Positions 1 to 9,124 of a stretch of 64,000 nt of DNA are shown here, piece by piece. This stretch comes from CAVSUZ01 sp963834715 (GTDB lineage Bacteria > Pseudomonadota > Alphaproteobacteria > Acetobacterales > Acetobacteraceae). The position numbers were made by a program, and so were the translations under genes. The stretch is from NCBI GenBank assembly GCA_963834715.1, contig CAWIDE010000006.1, positions 62,001 to 126,000 of the forward strand. Direction: 5' to 3'. The first letter of the stretch is position 1; every line of letters starts with the position of its first letter. The notes under the pieces are model-generated. The model worked only from the letters and a program-made list of their open reading frames with translations. It made no database searches and was not told the DNA's origin.

Positions 1-256
1 GATTAAGCCGCCCCCGCGGGCGGCTTTTTTGTCGCGTCGCTACCCGCCGCCGTTCCTCCACCCGCCTGACCAGCTCGCGCCACAGCCGTTCTGCGGCCTC
101 GGACGGGGCATGGTCACGCTCCTCTTCCGGCAGCTCCGGCGCCACCTTCCGGCCGACGACCACTGCTGCCGGCTGCGCGGCCGTCTTCGGCTTCCTGATC
201 CGGCGCGGCGGCCGGGCGATGACGATGTTCGGGTTGTTGGTAAGCATGGCGGACAT
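1..256 (-). CDS. Hypothetical basic protein, cut by the window edge
   Basis: A minus-strand frame opens at ATG 256 (MSAMLTNNPNIVIARPPRR) and stays open to the left edge, giving more than 85 residues. It is rich in Arg, Pro and Lys and ends in a helical stretch with many Glu and Arg. I do not recognise the family. A very small protein at 17856-18020 has a similar ARPP-Lys/Arg-rich start, which hints at a shared class of small accessory proteins. No convincing ribosome binding site precedes the ATG, so the start and even the coding status are uncertain. Confidence 0.35.
   Translation of the reverse strand, partial: MSAMLTNNPNIVIARPPRRIRKPKTAAQPAAVVVGRKVAPELPEEERDHAPSEAAERLWRELVRRVEERRRVATRQKSRPRGRLN
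7..30 (+). terminator. Rho-independent terminator
   Basis: A GCCGCCC/GGGCGGC stem with a 4-nt loop is followed by six T. A TAA lies just upstream at 4-6, so it probably ends a plus-strand gene lying outside the window. Confidence 0.7.
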
Positions 257-409
257 ATCGCGGGTCGGGAGCTTGGTCAAAATCTGATAAGAACTATCTG
301 CTAGGGCCTTGTGCCCGCCCAGAAGCACGGGGAACAGAAGGAGAACAAGGACTGATTGTAAACCCGGCCTACGGAATCGCGGAGAACGCTCGCGAAGATC
401 GCGCGCGCC

Positions 410-694
410 CTACTCTCGCTCCTCCGCGCTTGGCCGAGAAGCCTTCCTGCTCGTCTGCCTGGCGTTCTCTTCGTTGGCCTGGGCGGCTTTCTCCGCGGTA
501 CGGCGCGAATGCCGGCCAACTGCATCCAGGGCAACCAAGCTTTGCATGGCAGCGGGTGTAAGCTTGCTGACCACGTCTAGCATTTGCTCCTGAATCTTTG
601 CGGTTATCGCGTCCTGCATGGGTCCCAAGTCTGGCAGGCCAAGAAAGCTGCGCGCCTCTTCCGGAGTGCAGTCGATCTCTACACGGATCTTCAC
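410..694 (-). CDS. DUF6489 family protein
   Basis: The N-terminus KIRVEIDCTPEEARSFLGLP matches DUF6489, a small alphaproteobacterial family of unknown function whose members open with a short basic/acidic strand followed by CTPEEAR. I chose the GTG at 694 because GGAGGG lies 7 nt upstream and because family members begin at this point; an ATG 15 nt further upstream would add a non-conserved tail. The protein is about 94 residues, with a helical middle (MQDAITAKIQEQMLDVV) and a Lys/Arg/Glu-rich tail. It stands alone between noncoding stretches, so context gives no hint of function. Confidence 0.8.
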   Translation of the reverse strand: MKIRVEIDCTPEEARSFLGLPDLGPMQDAITAKIQEQMLDVVSKLTPAAMQSLVALDAVGRHSRRTAEKAAQANEENARQTSRKASRPSAEERE

Positions 695-770
695 TACAAC
701 GCCCTCCATTGAGAAAACGGGAGGCACGTGGGTTCACCCTACAACGCACGAGGCATCGCGTGGAGTTGGG

Positions 771-816
771 AACAAAGAGGCGCGCCATCGCTGGCGCGCC
801 AAGTCGGAAGAGAGGA
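771..816. repeat. Dispersed imperfect repeat, copy 1
   Basis: Shares AACAAAG, then GCCATCGCTGGCGCG, then AGAGGAA-like sequence in the same order with 1239-1286. This copy contains the palindromic pair GGCGCGCC-atcgct-GGCGCGCC and could form a hairpin. Confidence 0.6.
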
Positions 817-1238
817 AGTTGGGACCCTAGAGAACGCGCGCCGAGTTGGGGAACAGCGCGATCAGTCCGCGGCAACCGGATTCCGTTGCCTCCAGTTCAT
901 GCCGCATCTCAGCATTCAGGGCGACATCCCTAACTGCCGCTTTTTTTGCCAGGGAACAACATTCCGAACGACGCATTTCCACTAATTCCGTTGATAAGTC
1001 TGTGGATAACCAGTGTCACAAATCTGTTAGATTGGCCTTGCTGCTTGCGTTGCACAACATTGCTCAAAATGTAGGCACGGCGCTAACTGATTGTTTTTCT
1101 TGAGAGTGCGCAACCTATTCGCGGACTACCTCGGTTGCTCCTTCAACCCATGCCTGCGGCATGCTTGTTACGATCCCGCCCAGTGAGAGCGTGGATAAAT
1201 CCCATGTTCTTTGTCCCACATTGCGCGGCGGGCCTCGA

Positions 1239-1286
1239 AACAAAGGGGCGTGCCATCGCTGGCGCGCTAAGGTTGGCAAGAAGGAA
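1239..1286. repeat. Dispersed imperfect repeat, copy 2
   Basis: Second copy of the repeat at 771-816, diverged by several substitutions and a small insertion; the central GCCATCGCTGGCGCG core is kept. Confidence 0.6.
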
Positions 1287-1421
1287 CGCGGCACCTTGCG
1301 AGCCGTGCCCCGATTCGGAGAAGGGCGCGCTGAGTCGCACGTGCTTGGGCGGGTCCGCAGCCTCCAGCTCGCGCCGGATTCGGCCGGGGCGGGCATGATG
1401 GCAGATGTGGCGAAAAGAGAG

Positions 1422-1459
1422 CGGGGCGGGATCGCAAGGGAGGTGACGATCCCGCCCCG
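1422..1459. repeat. 12-bp perfect inverted repeat
   Basis: CGGGGCGGGATC at 1422-1433 and its exact reverse complement at 1448-1459, separated by 14 nt. There is no T-run, so it looks more like a protein-binding or structural palindrome than a terminator. Confidence 0.55.
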
Positions 1460-1700
1460 TTGCCACGGGCTCCACTTTGTGAACGCCCCGCTGTGGCGTG
1501 TGCACATCCGACACAATTACGCAGCCCCTTCGGCCCTGTCAACTAAGCGTGTGCGGATAGCTGGGGGTTCGCGACAGATGGCTGGGCGGCGTTTGTTGTG
1601 AAGCGTTATCGCGATGGGAGTATCATCAGGGGTATCAAACCACTCTCGCCTCGAAACAACTCATTGAATTAGTTGGAAAAATTGCTCATCCATTTCGTTG

Positions 1701-1731
1701 TCGTCCCGACGGGATTCGAACCTGTGTTGCC
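1701..1731 (-). pseudogene. tRNA 3'-end remnant
   Basis: On the minus strand the T-arm (CAGGTTCGAATCCCG) and 3' acceptor strand (TCGGGACGA) of a tRNA are readable, but no D-arm or anticodon arm precedes them. It is a 3'-terminal fragment, the part of a tRNA gene that tyrosine integrases commonly use as attachment site. Identity of the parent tRNA is not determinable. Confidence 0.45.
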
Positions 1732-1767
1732 AACGTGAAACGAAGCAAACCGGTTCGGTGAAGGCCG

Positions 1768-1812
1768 TTGCGGTGGTAGGATTTGAACCTGGGACCTTCC
1801 GTTATGAGCCTG
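1768..1812 (-). pseudogene. Initiator tRNA-Met 3'-half remnant (CAT anticodon)
   Basis: The minus strand reads CAGGCTCATAACGGAAGGTC, then CAGGTTCAAATCCTACC and CCGCAAC. This closely follows the anticodon arm, T-arm and acceptor end of alphaproteobacterial initiator tRNA. The 5' half is missing, and the anticodon stem and acceptor have mismatches, so it is not a functional gene. Confidence 0.55.
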
Positions 1813-2873
1813 TGGGCACCTCCCGATAGGAACTTGCATTCGGACGAACGCCTGGGTGCCGGCACCGGTCAGGGTGCAACTGATCTCAGCATGCGGACGG
1901 AGAGAGGGAGCAGCGATCCAGCGGCTGTGGTGGGTTTATTGATCGTTCCGCACCGTACAGGCTGTCCTTCCAACCGGCCGCAATCGTTGTCCTGACCGGC
2001 GCTAGGCCCTTCCACACTGACCGTGCAATTGATTGCACAAGGTAGTTTGGAACCTCGATGCGCTTCTCCAGGCCAGGGGAGCTAAACCCGCCTGTGCTGC
2101 TCGACCAGGACCGATCCGATGGCCAACTCCCGGCTACACCGCCGCCTACACCGGCAGCGCCGGTCGAATCTCCACCACTTCCGGGGACGCTAACCGCCCT
2201 CGGTTTGTTGAGACGGCCTGACTCCCTCTCTTCTTCTGGGATGTTTTTTCTATGCATACGCGCGCGAGCGACAAATGCGACATAACCCTTCATGCAGCCG
2301 GTCGGCGCGCTTGATTATCAGGCGTCTCCTCCCGAACCCACCGCCATCGCAGCCAACCTGCTCATGACACTGGTAAGCTGGTTCGCGCACAGATATCGCG
2401 GCGGGTGATCCGTTCGGAGCGGCGCGAGAGGATAAACCCAGTGATCCAGCGGGCATGTCCAGTTTGATTGGCCCGACACATAGTGGCCTCGGCTCGCCCG
2501 AGGTGGGGGAGGAGTATGTCACGCAAATCGCGTGCTCCGGTATCTAAGGCGCCGCAAAGCTGACGCTGCGTCTTCGGCATCGGCTACAAGACTGTGGAGG
2601 CGAAGACCTGCGGCGCTGCGAAAGTGTGGCATGAGGGGGCCCTACCATCTTTCCCGTCCTCCGGTCTAGCGATTTCAGAAGCTGCTCTCGGAGCCATACC
2701 TGGCGCCCTTTCATCAGGGGCACGAGCGCCGGGAACTGGCCGTGCTCGCGCGAGGCCGGGCATGCTAGCGGTAGCCCGAAGTAGGCCGCGGCGAGACCTT
2801 CGTGCAGTGTGCGAGGCCAGTCAGCTGGCCGGCCTTCAGACATGCCTGATGCGGAGGATCGTAGTTAAAAGCA
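1813..2873. other. Intergenic stretch without recognisable genes
   Basis: Frames longer than 70 codons exist on both strands but lack family resemblance and ribosome binding sites. One copy of the GTGCAATCAATTGCAC-type motif is present at about 2029-2044 in reverse orientation, shared with 4978-4993 and 6390-6405. Confidence 0.4.
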
Positions 2874-3701
2874 CTATTTGACAGCCTCAGCGATCTGGTT
2901 AAGAGCTGCTGCCCGTATTTGCGGGATATCGGTGCATTGCTTGAATGCGGCCACCCAACCTAGCACATATTTTCTGAGGCGTTCTGCGGCCTTGTTATTG
3001 CCTTTTTTAACCAGCTTGAGCCCGTGTTGCAATTTGGTTTTGAACTTCACTAGGTGATCAGGGGTAGGTTCTATCTGGATTTGGTTACCGAAGCATCGAA
3101 GCCGATGACCAAGAAAATCTATCGGGGTTCCGGGATGGTAAACTTTAGGCGGATTCAGTCGAAGCGGCCCGGCGGGATGTGCCTTGACGGCACTGCCACA
3201 GGCTGTAAATATCGACACCACGTCACCTTCGCTTTTTCCGAGCGTCAGAAGGTTATCCGCATATCCGACCCAATCCTCGCAAGGCAAACTTCCGAGGACA
3301 GGGGCGAGCAGCATTTCGACAACCAAAGGCGATGTGGCCGACCCTTGTGGAAGGCCCCTCCGGGCCACTGCAAATTCAGTGGCAAACATGAATTCGTCCA
3401 CACCTGAATCCGCAAGACTGAATGTGTTGTTTATCTCCTGTAGTAGGTGAGAGGTAGGATGGTCTGATTGAGTGCTCTGATGTGGTGTGCTTAGGTGGTT
3501 CAGGGTGCTGAGATGAGTTGGGCTGAGATGACTTGCTGAATTGAATGAGGTAGAGTCGCACAACTCGAACGATAGATCAGGGTTGATCCTCAGGTTGAGG
3601 TACTGTCCCAGGAGGACACTTCTCGTGACCTGCTTTGGTAGTGGGAGTAGGTCTGCGCGCTGCACGAGCGCACCCTGGGCAAGCTGTACGCAAGTTGTCA
3701 T
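2874..3701 (-). pseudogene. Reverse transcriptase, N-terminally truncated
   Basis: The C-terminal half carries reverse transcriptase hallmarks: RRGLPQGSATSPLVVEMLL (about residues 113-131), then VGYADNLLTL, where the usual catalytic YADD reads YADN, then PIDFLGHRL and a basic helical tail. The palm motif with the first catalytic Asp is missing, because the upstream part is a low-complexity stretch of repeated HLS-type units (about residues 57-80). This stretch is encoded by short imperfect repeats of CATCTCAGC. About 165 of 275 residues are reverse-transcriptase-like, so this is a remnant of a retroelement, group II maturase or defence-type enzyme; the subgroup cannot be told from sequence alone. 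It follows a truncated groEL on the same strand. Confidence 0.65.
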
Positions 3702-3749
3702 TCCGGCGGATCTCTGTGCGACCGCAACTTGAGGCGGACCGCGTGTGGC

Positions 3750-4094
<345 letters not shown>

Positions 4095-4140
4095 TGGTGT
4101 TTCTCTTCCCTTAGTTTGTCAAATGAATGGAGATGTGCGG

Positions 4141-4455
4141 TCAGGCAGCCTTGCGGCGGGCGGCGCCTTGCTCGACCACACCCATAATGTCGGACTCTTT
4201 CATGATCAGCAGCTCTTCGCCGTCGATCTTGACTTCGGTGCCCGACCACTTGCCGAACAGAATGCGGTCGCCTTCCTTAACGTCGAGCGCGACGATCTGG
4301 CCCTGCTCATTGCGAGCGCCGGGACCAACCGCGATGACCTCACCCTCGATGGGCTTTTCCTTGGCGGTATCGGGGATCATGATGCCTCCCGAGGTCTTTT
4401 CCTCGGCTTCGATGCGCCGGATCACGACCCGGTCGTGGAGGGGACGAAACTTCAT
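4141..4455 (-). CDS. groES: GroES co-chaperonin
   Basis: Full-length 10-kDa chaperonin of 104 residues: MKFRPLHDRVVIRRIEAEEK at the start, the mobile-loop region (EEKTSGGIMIPDTAKEKP, about residues 17-34) and the closing KESDIMGVVE. GroES caps the GroEL ring and closes the folding chamber in the cytosol. The start at 4455 is supported by AGGAG 8 nt upstream and by family length; an upstream extension of the frame is not conserved. The C-terminal tail (EQGAARRKAA) is slightly longer than usual. The gene is the first of a groESL operon whose groEL is truncated, so it would have to work with a chromosomal GroEL. A CIRCE operator and a sigma70-type promoter precede it. Confidence 0.95.
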   Translation of the reverse strand: MKFRPLHDRVVIRRIEAEEKTSGGIMIPDTAKEKPIEGEVIAVGPGARNEQGQIVALDVKEGDRILFGKWSGTEVKIDGEELLIMKESDIMGVVEQGAARRKAA

Positions 4456-4541
4456 ACAGATCGCTCCTGGTGATGTCCTATTTTGGATGGAATGGTTTGC
4501 CAGCGGGCGTGCCGGCCGCGGACTGAATGGGTGGCACGTTG

Positions 4542-4568
4542 CTAGCACTACGGGTCAGGGAGTGCCAG
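4542..4568 (-). promoter_or_regulatory. CIRCE operator (HrcA site)
   Basis: CTAGCACTA, 9-nt spacer, GAGTGCCAG: this matches the CIRCE inverted repeat TTAGCACTC-N9-GAGTGCTAA in spacing and in most arm positions. It lies between promoter and groES, the standard place for HrcA repression of groESL. Confidence 0.85.
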
Positions 4569-4569
4569 C

Positions 4570-4598
4570 GATCTAGTCTCGTTCCGAGGTCAAGTCAA
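4570..4598 (-). promoter_or_regulatory. groES promoter
   Basis: On the minus strand TTGACT and TAGATC are separated by exactly 17 nt, directly upstream of the CIRCE element and 115 nt from the groES start. Overlap with a heat-shock-sigma -35 (CTTGACCTC) is also possible. Confidence 0.65.
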
Positions 4599-4599
4599 G

Positions 4600-5121
4600 A
4601 CCGGCAGCACTTCGCGGCGAGAGGCGGGCTTTTTTGTTGGACAAAATGAGAACGAGAGGGCTGGACTTTACTGCCAACGTCCTGTCGCCGCGTAGCACGG
4701 CAATAAGGTTGCCGGCGAGAGCAAATCGCCTTACGTCGTCCGCTACGTGCACCGAGGGGGCGTCAAGCCCACCTTCCTTCACTGTCAGGCTGAAGTCGTG
4801 ATGAAGGATAGCTATGGTTCATCGCCACCCTGCAGCGCGCGTCCGTCGGTCGTGTTCTACAGATCTCATCATGCGGGGGGCAAGGTGCCAACGATACGAC
4901 GCCAAGTGCTGGAATGGCGGCCTGCACGCGCGTGTCCCTCGTCCCGGACGTCCCTGGGCTCACCACTTAGGCGGCTAGTGCAATCAATTGCGCAGGCATA
5001 AACTCCTGCTGGTCAGGAGAGAGTTATGGTCAGTGAGGTCAGCGAAGTCAGTGATCCGGTACTTTATCCCCTAGCCTTACAGAACAGAAAGAATCGTCTC
5101 ATGTTCGTTTGCATATGGAAA
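4600..5121. other. Intergenic stretch containing a dispersed repeat
   Basis: No gene recognised. The only notable content is the 85-bp repeat at 4909-4993, shared with 6316-6405. Confidence 0.4.
4909..4993 (+). repeat. Dispersed 85-90 bp repeat, copy 1
   Basis: About four-fifths identical by eye to 6316-6405, from GGCCTGCACGCGCGTG through to CAATCAATTGC. One frame gives GGLHARV as in copy 2, where it looks like part of a decayed PilZ-like protein. Confidence 0.6.
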
Positions 5122-5300
5122 GAGACCGCCGCAGTCTTTCGTTGACGCGACATCCGCCCGCCCCGGCCGACTACGACAGCGTCAGTCTCTTGCACTCGCC
5201 CGGCGTCGTCCGGCTGCCGCGTTCTGCCTTGCTTCATCGATCATCCCTCCTGCGCATGCCGTCCGCTTACGGGATGTCTCACTCAACTGTGGCGGGGGAT
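5122..5300 (-). mobile_element. IS3-family end fragment
   Basis: The minus strand reads MSRQRKTAAV, the start of the OrfA encoded at 61593-61886, and the sequence outward through ATGTCTCACTCAACTGTGG matches the right end of that IS3 element with scattered mismatches. Only about 180 bp remain, comprising the terminus and the first dozen codons of orfA. The copy is diverged from, not identical to, the one at 60670-62033. Confidence 0.75.
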
Positions 5301-5849
5301 CGCTTAGTCCCTGCTGAACGCGGACTGCTGCTAGAGAAAGAGTAAAATCATCGGAGCAATATTTTAGTTTCGTCTCAGAAATAGCCCTACAACGGAACAC
5401 GAAAAACGTCGAGCGACAATGTCAAAAGAAATCACGTAGAAATCTATGTCTTTCCTTGTCGTACCCTGCGGGAAGGTGTCATGATGACAATGTTCATATT
5501 TCAAGGCGCTGTCCCCCACTGGCCGGCGCCGTTTTTCTTGCCGGCAACAAGTTGGCCCTAAGCCGCGGTGTCCGGCTAGCAACTTGTCGAAAATGTTTGG
5601 CTTAGGTTCCAATTTTTTCTTACTTACAGTGCGGGGACCGTCATGATTCGCGCCGTCTTCCCGACTACCGTCCAAGGCGCTCGCCCTGGCTCAGCAGGCA
5701 GCGCCTTCTTTCTTTTCCGATACGAAGATATGCTAGCGTGGGCTCCAGTAGGTGGGCGTTGATGTCCAATTCTTAATGCTCTGTCTATGGAAGTTGGTCG
5801 CGCGCTGCGATTTACTAGTTGCTGACCCAAAGACAGAAAAAATAGACGC
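5301..5849. other. Intergenic stretch, nothing recognised
   Basis: AT-richer than the surroundings around 5340-5470. No family resemblance in any frame and no clear terminator. Confidence 0.4.
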
Positions 5850-6203
5850 ATGCCATCGCGCGTCCTACTGGTTCACGACAACCTCGATCTGCTGAATGCC
5901 CTTTCAGCGGCTCTTACGTGGGCTGGACACGCAGTAGCGCGGTTTGCCGAGCCCAAGGCAGCTCTGAGCACGATTGAGACCGCATCGTTTGAGTTGCTGA
6001 TCACGCGCGTCGATTTTAAACGTCACACGATCAATGGCGTCGATCTGGCCAACATGGCGAGAGACAGGCATCCCGGTTTGCCGGTCCTGTTTGTAGGGCG
6101 CGCCGAAGCGCGGGTTTTTACCGAGGGTGTCGGGCAGCTTGTGGAGATACCGGCAAGCCTCCGCGACGTTCTCGAAGCTGCAGAGCAGCTACTCCGCGGT
6201 TAG
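5850..6203 (+). CDS. CheY-like receiver domain protein
   Basis: A single 117-residue receiver domain: RVLLVHDNLDLLNALSAAL (residues 4-22), a conserved Asp in the LLITRVDF strand (about residue 55, the phosphoacceptor position), GVDLANMARDRHPGLPVLFV and a C-terminal helix. Receiver domains take phosphate from histidine kinases. There is no output domain, so it would act by protein-protein contact. The first acidic pair is partly changed (VHDN instead of VDDD/DDN), which may weaken Mg binding. No kinase gene is adjacent. The ATG lacks a strong ribosome binding site, but the domain begins right after it, so the start is plausible. Confidence 0.75.
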   Translation: MPSRVLLVHDNLDLLNALSAALTWAGHAVARFAEPKAALSTIETASFELLITRVDFKRHTINGVDLANMARDRHPGLPVLFVGRAEARVFTEGVGQLVEIPASLRDVLEAAEQLLRG

Positions 6204-6244
6204 GGTGCGAGAGACTCGGGCTGACTTGGGGCTCGCGGACGTCA

Positions 6245-6420
6245 ATGATGCTATGGGCGACCATTCGGTTGGATGGCCGCGATGGAACCTTTGTCTGCCG
6301 CTCGACTGTCCTGCACTGGACGAATGGTGGCCTGCACGCGCGTGTTCCTCGTTCCGGACAGTCGCTGGGGATCTCACCTTTGGCGGCTCGTGCAATCAAT
6401 TGCACGAGCAAAGGGCGAAC
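6245..6420 (+). pseudogene. Possible PilZ-like domain remnant
   Basis: The frame reads ATIRLDGRDGTFVCR followed by LHWTNGGLHARVP. This is the order expected in PilZ c-di-GMP-binding domains (basic strand, then a hydrophobic-x-S/T-x-G-G-hydrophobic turn). The conserved N-terminal RxxxR is not visible, and similarity fades after HARVP. It overlaps the 90-bp repeat whose other copy is at 4909-4993. The assignment rests on pattern only. Confidence 0.3.
6316..6405 (+). repeat. Dispersed 85-90 bp repeat, copy 2
   Basis: Second copy of the repeat at 4909-4993; it ends in the palindrome-like GTGCAATCAATTGCAC. Confidence 0.6.
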
Positions 6421-6513
6421 TGATTCGATAGCTCTACAACTTATAGGAGAACTGATCGACCGCACGCACAATCTAAGGGCTGTACTCGACTGGCCAGGAG
6501 GTTTGCCTGACAG

Positions 6514-6702
6514 GTGATCGTGCAGCTCATCGGCGCCACGACGACGGGAAGCGGTCTGCAAGTCTGCTGCGAGATTGATGGCAACCGTTACCCCAAAGGC
6601 GTGAAGGTCAGCGAGCAGGAGATGAAAGCGATTAACATCGCACGTGATGAATTTCATGGTGATTGGAACTACACCATATCACCTAAACAACAACCACCAT
6701 GA
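6514..6702 (+). pseudogene. ISAzo13-type transposase C-terminal fragment
   Basis: The final 60 residues of an ISAzo13-family transposase: VQLIGATTTGSGLQV, CEIDGNRYPKGVKVS, and DEFHGDWNYTISPKQQPP at the end. These phrases are characteristic of the C-terminus of that family. All catalytic parts are missing. The fragment abuts the 3' break of the dienelactone hydrolase gene on the other strand, consistent with insertion into that gene followed by deletion of most of the element. Confidence 0.75.
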
Positions 6703-6726
6703 CGCAGTTGTTTCTCGGCGAGCCCT

Positions 6727-7246
6727 TAGTCATGTCAATCGGCGCAACGGGCGTCTTGGTGTTGAGCTCCTCCTTACCCATCACCACGCGGCCACCCCAC
6801 AAGTCGGCGCAAGCATCGACGTCCTTTCGCTGGCAAGCATAAATGAAGGCGTGCCGGCCGCCCGAGCAGGAGCCGAAAAGACCAACCTTGCCGTTGTGAT
6901 TGGCCTGCGTACGCATCCACTTCACGGCGCCTTCGGTATCGCCGACCATCTGGGAGTCGGCAATGCCGCCCTCGGCGCGCACCTTGGCGGCGACGTCGTC
7001 AGGGTTGCCGTCGCTGCCTCCACCCTCGCGCTCGTAGAGGTTGGCGCAGATCCCGATATAGCCGTGATGCGCGAACCGGCGCGTCGTCTCGATGTAGAGC
7101 TCGCTCCAGCCCGGCAGATGGTGGACAAGCACGACGCCCGGAAAGGGGCCAGGACCAGATGGCCTGGCCACATAAGCCGTTATCGGCGTTCCTTTGTCAC
7201 CTTCGATGGTCACGTTCTCGCAGGTCATGCCTCGATAGAATGACAT
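6727..7246 (-). pseudogene. Dienelactone hydrolase family protein, 3' truncated
   Basis: About 173 residues of an alpha/beta hydrolase of the dienelactone hydrolase family: GPFPGVVLVHHLPGWSELY near the oxyanion strand and the nucleophile elbow GSCSGGR (Cys, as in this family, about residue 123). The family normally continues for another 60-90 residues with the catalytic Asp and His; both are lost after APIDMTKG. At that point the frame enters the ISAzo13 end sequence. The N-terminus (MSFYRGMTCENVTIEGDKG) is intact. Such enzymes hydrolyse cyclic esters in the cytosol, but this copy should be inactive. Confidence 0.85.
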
Positions 7247-7343
7247 CGATCTTCCTCCATCGGCGTCGGTCTTGGGCGGCGTCCATCAAGTCATCGGAGC
7301 GTCGCGCCGTTATCGACAAGTGGGGTGAACTCGCTTTGCTGCC

Positions 7344-7480
7344 CGAGGGCGTCGCACCACCGTCTTCGGCGGCATGCTCGGGGTCACCGGCTTCGGGCTG
7401 CTCTTCACGCCGGCGTTCTACACGCTGATACAGCGCATCGGCGTCGCCCGGCGCCGAGAGTTGTCGGACCGGCACGATCC
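7344..7480 (+). pseudogene. RND efflux permease C-terminal fragment
   Basis: RRTTVFGGMLGVTGFGLLFT followed by PAFYTLIQRI is the last transmembrane segment of an AcrB/MexB-type RND transporter. Only about 45 residues remain, with no start. It is debris between the hydrolase fragment and the IS5 copy. Confidence 0.65.
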
Positions 7481-7600
7481 CCTCACCCAGGAGCACGAAA
7501 TACAAATCGGTGCGTCTGAACAAGTGCGGCCACAAGTCGGTCATCAGCGCTTTGGTGCATGAATGGCCTGTCGGCGGCGTCTGTCCACCCGGGTCGAGTG

Positions 7601-8556
7601 TCAGCGCATTCGAACAGAGGCCGGCATGCCGAAACACGTCATCCTATTGAGCACGTTGCATCCGATCCTTGCCTCGGTCCGCTGATTGGGCAGAGTCCGG
7701 GCTTGAAGTCGCCGGCTAATGATGGTCTTGTACCGATAGATCGCAGTTTCGACCAGGCTCCGACGATTGTAGCCAGAACGGCGCTGCCAGCCCATGCGTC
7801 CATGCTTTTCGATCGTTGCAATATGTCGATCGCGCTGCGTCGTCGTAATATCGTTCTGAACTGCTGTCGCACGCTGTGGGATGATGACCTCAGCGTCGGG
7901 ATGGCGGTCGGCCACAGCATCGTAAACCGCCTCTCCATCATACGCGCGTCTGCTGTTAGTGACGCGACGTCGGCATCAATCTGGTCAAGACCCGGTAATT
8001 CGGACACGTCACCGACATCGTCCGGCGTCAATTCCACGGCGACAATTTCGTGCGTGCCGGCATCAACACCGAGGTGCAGCTTGCGCCAGCGCCGAGGCGA
8101 GCGAATACCGCGCTTCTGATCCCGCCATTCGCCTTCGCCGTAAATCTTCAAGCCGGTGCCATCGACAAGCAGATGCAGGGGTTCCTCGCGACCGATCGTC
8201 TTTGGCAGGATGGCCAAACCGCCACCCGGACGGCTCAGGGTGGTGTGATCGGGGATGGCAATATCGATGTCGAGCACATCGGCGATCGATCGCAGCAGAC
8301 CTTCGGTTTGCCGCAGCGACTGGTGAAACACCAGGCGAAGAGTGAGACCCGTCCCGATAGCAGTCGCCGAATAGACCGGCTGACCGCCGCACTCTCCGGT
8401 GGCTGGCGCATGCCATGCCGCCACCGCCTCCTCGGTGAACCAGACGGTCAGACTTCCCCGCCGTACCAGAGCGGTATCGTAGTCTGGCCAATTCGTCACC
8501 CGATATCGCGCCTTGGGAAACTTGTGGCGGCGGCTTTCGTTGAACTTGTACGGCAT
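7601..8556 (-). mobile_element. IS5-family element, transposase frameshifted
   Basis: The transposase starts at 8556 (MPYKFNESRRHKFPKARYRV) and is IS5-like: DUF4372-type N-terminus, PDHTTLSRPGGGL, the DDE-domain strand LHLLVDGTGLKIYGEGEW and WRKLHLGVDA. Near 7950-7970 the frame shifts. The remaining C-terminus (RSGYNRRSLVETAIYRYKTI, then RIGCNVLNRMT) is read in another frame and ends at 7601. The joined protein would be about 315 residues, the normal length. One net nucleotide loss explains the break. Exact inverted-repeat ends were not fixed. Confidence 0.85.
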
Positions 8557-8698
8557 GGGTTTCCAGAACTACGACGAGGGAACGACTGAGCCACTCTACC
8601 GTCCGGGCATCAACAAGGCCATCCGTCCAACCATCCTCCACTCCCACCGGCCGGCCAGCTGCCCGGCAAAGGTGGTGGGCCGTCTTGCCAGCTCCGGG

Positions 8699-9094
8699 TT
8701 ATCGGTGCACCAACGCCGTTTGGTGGTGCAAAGCATGGGGTTGGATACCCGGACTAACCGCGCCAACCCCACCACACGTCTGATCCTGACAGTGCTGGCT
8801 GGCGTCGCCCAATGAGAGCGGGAAATGATGTTGGAACGTCAGCGCGAAGGGATCGCCAAAGCCAAGGTCCAGGGGAAGTATAAGGGCCGTGCCCCGACCG
8901 TCGCGCACCAAGCCGACCAGATCCGGGCAATGAAGGCGGCAGGAGTGAAGCCGGTCGATATCGCCCGGAAGCTCAGGATCGCACGGAGCAGCGTGTATCG
9001 AATGCTCGAACTGCGCCAAAACGATTGGCGACCCGGCTCGCGGACTCCATCAAGGCCAGTGGCACGTGTACCGCACCGCGTGGGGCCACCGTGA
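8699..9094 (+). pseudogene. Serine recombinase (resolvase) C-terminal part with in-frame stop
   Basis: Residues resembling the end of the catalytic domain (LDTRTNRANPTTRLILTVLA) are followed, after one in-frame TGA at 8813, by EREMMLERQREGIAKAKVQG, YKGRAP and a helix-turn-helix (VKPVDIARKLRIARSSVYRM). This is the C-terminal end of a Tn3-type resolvase/invertase. The catalytic Ser and Arg region is absent, so the gene is dead. It may mark a lost Tn3-like transposon. Confidence 0.8.
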
Positions 9095-9124
9095 TATGGT
9101 TGGGAAGGAATAATAGTGAACAGC

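Larger units (their letters stand above)
695..1700. other. Long intergenic stretch with repeats
   Basis: No convincing gene. It contains two copies of an imperfect repeat (771-816, 1239-1286), a 12-bp inverted repeat (1422-1459), a palindrome CATGCCTGCGGCATG at 1149-1163 and one perfect DnaA-box match (TGTGGATAA, 1001-1009). Open frames here have no family resemblance and no ribosome binding sites. Confidence 0.5.

Noticed and set aside
1001..1009. DnaA box as sign of a replication origin
   Set aside because: One perfect box and one partial match (1191-1200) without iterons, AT-rich unwinding region or a rep gene nearby.
1886..2293. 135-codon minus-strand frame
   Set aside because: Gly/Ser-rich with no family pattern and no ribosome binding site; treated as noncoding.
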